From Candidatus Nitrosopumilus sp. (GTDB taxonomy: Archaea; Thermoproteota; Nitrososphaeria; Nitrososphaerales; Nitrososphaeraceae), in assembly GCA_013694585.1 (NCBI GenBank), contig JACDCB010000076.1:1-45583 (forward strand): a stretch of 45,583 nt of DNA, given 5' to 3'. The notes under the pieces are model-generated. The model was not told the DNA's origin. It made no database searches and saw nothing but the letters and a program-made list of their open reading frames with translations. The position numbers and the translations under genes were made by a program. Positions 42,107 through 45,583 of this stretch are shown piece by piece. Numbering within the stretch: position 1 is the stretch's first letter; each line of letters opens with the position of its first letter.

Positions 42107-43024
42107 TTAATGTATAATTGTAAGCCAATCACGTTTATCTTGATTATTACCTCTCACTATATTTTCAAAATGTTGTTGGATTTTTTTTGTAATTGGCCCA
42201 ACACCCCCATCACCTATTACCCTATGATCAATGAATCCTACCGGGACAATTTCTGATGCAGTTCCGGTCAAAAATATTTCATCAAAGTAATAAAGTTCGT
42301 CTCTAGAAATGTTTTCACAGTGAAGGTCGATACCATTCTGCTTAGCAATTTCAATAACAGTATCTCGGGTTATCCCTTCAAGCGCCCCTGTGGAAATTGG
42401 AGGAGTGTACAATACTCCACCCTTTACAAAGAAGATATTTTCCGCACTTGCTTCCACAACAAAACCGTTAGAATTTAACATTATCGCTTCATCGAAACCG
42501 GATTTCAAGGCTTCCATTCTTGCTAACGCAGAATTGGCATAATTTGCTACGCCTTTTGCATGAGTTGGCATCGACTTTATTCCCACCTTTTCCCAAGAAG
42601 ATACCATAATGTGAATCCCTTGCTCCATGTCTTCTTTTTTGATATGTTCAGTCCATTTCCATGCTGATATTGCTATAGATACCTTGTTGGGCAAAGGGTT
42701 AACTCCCAGCTTACCATATCCATAAAACGCAATGATCCTGACATAACATTCGTCCAATCTATTCGCCTTAACTACTTTCACTGTAGCCCTTTTGAGTTCA
42801 TCAGATGAATATTCAAACTTCATAAAGTAGGCTTTTCCGCTATTAAATAATCGTTTTATGTGATCGTTTAATCGAAATATTGCAATACCTTCTACAGTGT
42901 TATATGAACGAATTCCCTCAAATACGCCGGTCCCATAGTGTAATCCATGAGTTAATACATGCACCTTTGCTTCAGTATAATCAATTAAATTACCATCAAT
43001 CCAAATTTTATCACTTTCTATCAT
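42107..43024 (-). CDS. ilvE: Branched-chain amino acid aminotransferase
   Basis: IlvE transfers the amino group from glutamate to the 2-oxo acids of Leu, Ile and Val, using PLP. The 305-residue class IV aminotransferase has HGLHYGTGVFEGIRSY, VVEASAENIF and TGTASEIVPV. The PLP lysine is Lys157 (MPTHAKGVANY), at the expected place. It is preceded by lysC on the same strand with a 24-bp gap. A D-amino acid or 4-amino-4-deoxychorismate role is unlikely given EGIRSY and TASEIVPV. Confidence 0.94.
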   Translation of the reverse strand: MIESDKIWIDGNLIDYTEAKVHVLTHGLHYGTGVFEGIRSYNTVEGIAIFRLNDHIKRLFNSGKAYFMKFEYSSDELKRATVKVVKANRLDECYVRIIAFYGYGKLGVNPLPNKVSIAISAWKWTEHIKKEDMEQGIHIMVSSWEKVGIKSMPTHAKGVANYANSALARMEALKSGFDEAIMLNSNGFVVEASAENIFFVKGGVLYTPPISTGALEGITRDTVIEIAKQNGIDLHCENISRDELYYFDEIFLTGTASEIVPVGFIDHRVIGDGGVGPITKKIQQHFENIVRGNNQDKRDWLTIIH

Positions 43025-43048
43025 AAACAGTACACCAGAATAGTGTAA

Positions 43049-44467
43049 CTAATTTATGATCGAGCCTTTTGAGTGTATTGATCTAATGACTTCTTCAACA
43101 TTTTGATCCTCTACCAGGATGAGAATTCTCGAAGTCTCTTCTTGTGCATCTATGTTCAATATATTAATGTCTTGCTGACTAACGATACTACTAGTGTCAG
43201 AAACTATTTTAGGAATTTTCCACATGGAATCGCCAATAAGAGTAACCACCCCTCTTCCATATACCATTTCAACTTTAGAATAAAATGAGCGGAATACCTT
43301 TTCGTGTCTTTTTACATAGTCGCCATCCAAAAATAGGAATCTTGTCATTTCCAAATTGTCTTTTTTATAAGGAGATAATTTAATAAAATCATGATATTGT
43401 CGTTGCTTCTCAAATAATGCGGCAATATGAGATGCAGCTATGGATTCCATTCTAACGATCGCGCAGTTTTTTTTACCAGTAACAATCTTAATTTTGGCTT
43501 CCGTTTCGTGTTCATCATCTGACAAATGTTTCAGTATTTGTGTATAATTAGAAGGGTTTGAAATATTAGTAACTAATATGATTAAATTTAAGTCATGATC
43601 ATCTATATCTTTAATTGCAATTGGATCCAAGATTTTCATACCAAACATGCCTGCAAGTTTAGCTTCGTTGTAAGATAGAGTCTTCACGTTGTGAAGATTT
43701 TTGGAAACTATTTTAGGGTCTGCGCTTAATACGGAATTGTCCTTTTCAAAATCAAGAATAACATTAAACTGCGATGACAATAAAATCCCCAAATCCGCAG
43801 CTGATCTATCAGATCCTCCTCTTTCATAAGTGGTCTCCAGGCCGTCTACTGTTTTTCCAATAAAACCACCGATGCATAAAACATCATTCTCTTTAACTAA
43901 CCTAATTAGTGAATTCATCTGATTTTTAGATTCATCTAGCAAGAAACTAGCTGCTTCGAAATTATCATCTGTAACTATTGGCCATTCATCCATGTTCACA
44001 CTTGATGATTTAATGCCGTTACTTTTTAGAATATAATCCATCAGAGATGAAATCACTATTTCTCCGCTATAAGCAAGAATTCGTGAACGACTTACATCAA
44101 CAAACCGGCGATTTTCTGCCACTTGCTTAAGAGATATTAAAACAGTTTTGTTAAATCTCTCTAACTCGGACTCAAAATTTAGTCTATCAGGATTTGATAA
44201 ATATCTATTTGAGATTTCCAAATAAACAGTTTTTAGTATATCGATATCTACCGGATTAGATGAAGCATAATTTTTTGAAATCCGGATGGCAACATCGGTC
44301 ATAGACATATTTTTTCCTTCATAATTTGTAAGAGGAGCAGAAAATACGCAAATAATCTTAGATTTCTTCTTTAGTTCTCTAATTCTATCTATTATGATTG
44401 GGATTTTAACACCATCTACCCCTAAAGCTGATCCGCCGAATTTTGCAATTATTAATGGCTCCAACAC
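43049..44467 (-). CDS. lysC: Aspartate kinase
   Basis: This enzyme phosphorylates aspartate, the first step to Lys, Thr, Met and Ile. The 472-residue protein has IIAKFGGSALGVDG at the start, ERGGSDRSAADLG, and two C-terminal ACT domains (VEMVYGRGVVTLIGDSMW, SQQDINILNIDAQEETSRILILV) that usually bind Lys or Thr for feedback control. The start is GTG 44467. Downstream is ilvE, so the pair may serve aspartate-family and branched-chain synthesis together. Confidence 0.93.
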   Translation of the reverse strand: MLEPLIIAKFGGSALGVDGVKIPIIIDRIRELKKKSKIICVFSAPLTNYEGKNMSMTDVAIRISKNYASSNPVDIDILKTVYLEISNRYLSNPDRLNFESELERFNKTVLISLKQVAENRRFVDVSRSRILAYSGEIVISSLMDYILKSNGIKSSSVNMDEWPIVTDDNFEAASFLLDESKNQMNSLIRLVKENDVLCIGGFIGKTVDGLETTYERGGSDRSAADLGILLSSQFNVILDFEKDNSVLSADPKIVSKNLHNVKTLSYNEAKLAGMFGMKILDPIAIKDIDDHDLNLIILVTNISNPSNYTQILKHLSDDEHETEAKIKIVTGKKNCAIVRMESIAASHIAALFEKQRQYHDFIKLSPYKKDNLEMTRFLFLDGDYVKRHEKVFRSFYSKVEMVYGRGVVTLIGDSMWKIPKIVSDTSSIVSQQDINILNIDAQEETSRILILVEDQNVEEVIRSIHSKGSIIN

Positions 44468-44491
44468 AAAAATTAATACAATATCTTGTTA

Positions 44492-45580
44492 TTATTTATT
44501 CAGATACTCGTTAATCAGGGTGGCAGCCATGGCAGCCCCATTTGACGCCTTCCTTTCTTTTTTAAGACGGCTGCCTGAAAGATTTTCTTCTATAATTATA
44601 TCTAGATTATTGATATCCTCATACGAAAATCCCATTTCTCTGGCCCTATCCTCTTGCTCGAAATGGTTCTTAATTGGAATAAAAATACCAGGAGTACCGT
44701 AAACTAAGCATTCATCAATTGTGGATTTTCCTGCTAATGATATAACCAGGTCGGCGGCGTACACAAATTCATGGATATTGTTTACAAAGCCAATATTCCT
44801 ATAGGATTTATCTCCTTGATCATTAAGTGAAATATTAGATGAAAAAGATACTACCAAATCACAATCAAACCGTTTCCGTAGTCTCATAAAAGATTCTACA
44901 GCCCTTTTTATCAAATAGTGTCCAGCTGAGGTGCCTCCAGTAGTAATCAAAATTGTCTTTTTATTAAACGAAAACCTCTTCCGCAATTCATCTCTGGTTG
45001 CTTTTATCTCTCTAACTATTGGACCCACATAAACAAAATTGTCTCGATTATCTCCAGATTCGGGAATAATAACACAATCGCTAGACTTTATCAAGCTGCA
45101 CATCGAATTATTGAGAAATTTTTCAATATTAGACAATAGCCCATTTCTTATGAAATGAGTCCTAAGTATGTCTGTAATAAGGATTCTTGGAATATTCAGA
45201 TCCTTTCCAACAGATAAAGATGCGAAATCTTCGTCGGTTATAATTAAAGAAGTGGTTTCCAAATTTTTGTCTCTGGTAGATAACAATTTCTTTACCTTTA
45301 TTTTGGATTTTCGAAAGTAGGACACATATTTTAATAACCATACTAAACTGTTACTTAGCTTCCCGTCATCTATTGAAAACTCTGGAGGAAAATATAGATT
45401 ATGGGCGTTGAACTTTGATTCTTCCGAGGAATCATTCTCATTACATATAAAATCAAAAGCTTTTGAACCTGTAATGAAATCGAAATCAAAATAATTAAAT
45501 GACCTGGCAATTTCCTTTGCAATTGCAATATCCCGTGTAATATGTCCGAGTCCAATCGGGCTTGAAAAGAATAAGGTCAT
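44492..45580 (-). CDS. MurG-like glycosyltransferase (GT28 type)
   Basis: The 362-residue protein has the Rossmann start MTLFFSSPIGLGHITRDIAIAKEI, the middle FVYVGPIVREI, and the C-terminal donor-binding region ILITTGGTSAGHYLIKRA, ADLVISLAGKSTIDECLVYGTPGIFIP and HFEQEDRA, the order seen in UDP-sugar transferases of the MurG/GT28 class. It probably adds a sugar in cell-surface glycan or glycolipid synthesis; the sugar is unknown. The ATG at 45580 is three bases from the window edge. It fits the family N-terminus, but a start further upstream cannot be excluded. Confidence 0.82.
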   Translation of the reverse strand: MTLFFSSPIGLGHITRDIAIAKEIARSFNYFDFDFITGSKAFDFICNENDSSEESKFNAHNLYFPPEFSIDDGKLSNSLVWLLKYVSYFRKSKIKVKKLLSTRDKNLETTSLIITDEDFASLSVGKDLNIPRILITDILRTHFIRNGLLSNIEKFLNNSMCSLIKSSDCVIIPESGDNRDNFVYVGPIVREIKATRDELRKRFSFNKKTILITTGGTSAGHYLIKRAVESFMRLRKRFDCDLVVSFSSNISLNDQGDKSYRNIGFVNNIHEFVYAADLVISLAGKSTIDECLVYGTPGIFIPIKNHFEQEDRAREMGFSYEDINNLDIIIEENLSGSRLKKERKASNGAAMAATLINEYLNK

Positions 45581-45583
45581 GTT

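Overview
The window looks like a chromosomal piece of an ammonia-oxidising thaumarchaeon (Nitrososphaeria), probably a low-GC, soil-type Nitrosocosmicus-like lineage. The support is a 4-hydroxybutyryl-CoA dehydratase (key enzyme of the archaeal 3-hydroxypropionate/4-hydroxybutyrate carbon fixation cycle), archaeal-type genes (type II GAPDH, histone, S17e, prefoldin alpha, FtsY, Dim2-like KH protein, MptE, DUF373, DUF424), a tRNA gene with an intron in the anticodon loop, a secreted blue-copper protein, AT-rich DNA and many starts that look leaderless. The genus is inference; no marker gene for it is present.

Layout. 1-3.7 kb: methyltransferase fragment, Rieske protein, argF, ftsY and prefoldin alpha, all on minus. 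4.2-8.1 kb: type II GAPDH (plus), 4-hydroxybutyryl-CoA dehydratase (minus), then a TrmB-like regulator and two coupled unknown genes (plus). 8.2-13.6 kb: the MTA salvage pair mtnP-apt, rlmE, trpG-trpD, and a PfkB kinase divergent from ubiX. 13.7-16.4 kb: KH-domain protein, ubiquitin-like/MoaD protein, S17e, TatD-type hydrolase, histone and intron-containing tRNA-Cys. 16.4-19.4 kb: DUF309 protein, a small zinc-ribbon gene absent from the ORF track, and sucCD. 19.4-20.5 kb: an approximately 1-kb segment bounded by near-identical inverted repeats, holding a decayed gene and a small repeat protein. 21-25.5 kb: DUF424, pyrF and guaA, the last two each coupled to an unknown protein. 25.6-32.9 kb: mptE, CoA-binding protein, DUF373 membrane protein, cis-prenyltransferase, Nudix hydrolase, nuclease-like protein, blue copper protein and several unknowns. 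33-38.4 kb: purA and guaB facing each other across a 0.6-kb gap, an SPFH protein, and a DtxR-type regulator broken by a frameshift. 38.5-41.8 kb: poorly characterised lineage-type genes and an esterase. 42.1-45.6 kb: ilvE, lysC and a glycosyltransferase, all on minus.

Functionally this is mostly core metabolism. There are purine/GMP/AMP genes (guaA, guaB, purA, apt, mtnP), pyrimidine (pyrF), amino-acid genes (argF, trpDG, ilvE, lysC), central carbon (gap, 4HBD, sucCD) and translation/RNA genes (rlmE, S17e, KH protein, tRNA). I found no CRISPR array, no intact transposase and no complete defence operon. The most unusual parts are the inverted-repeat segment at 19.45-20.46 kb, the frameshifted DtxR gene, FtsY's long acidic C-terminal tail, a YggX-like protein with an added zinc ribbon, and several unknown genes translationally coupled to nucleotide-biosynthesis genes.
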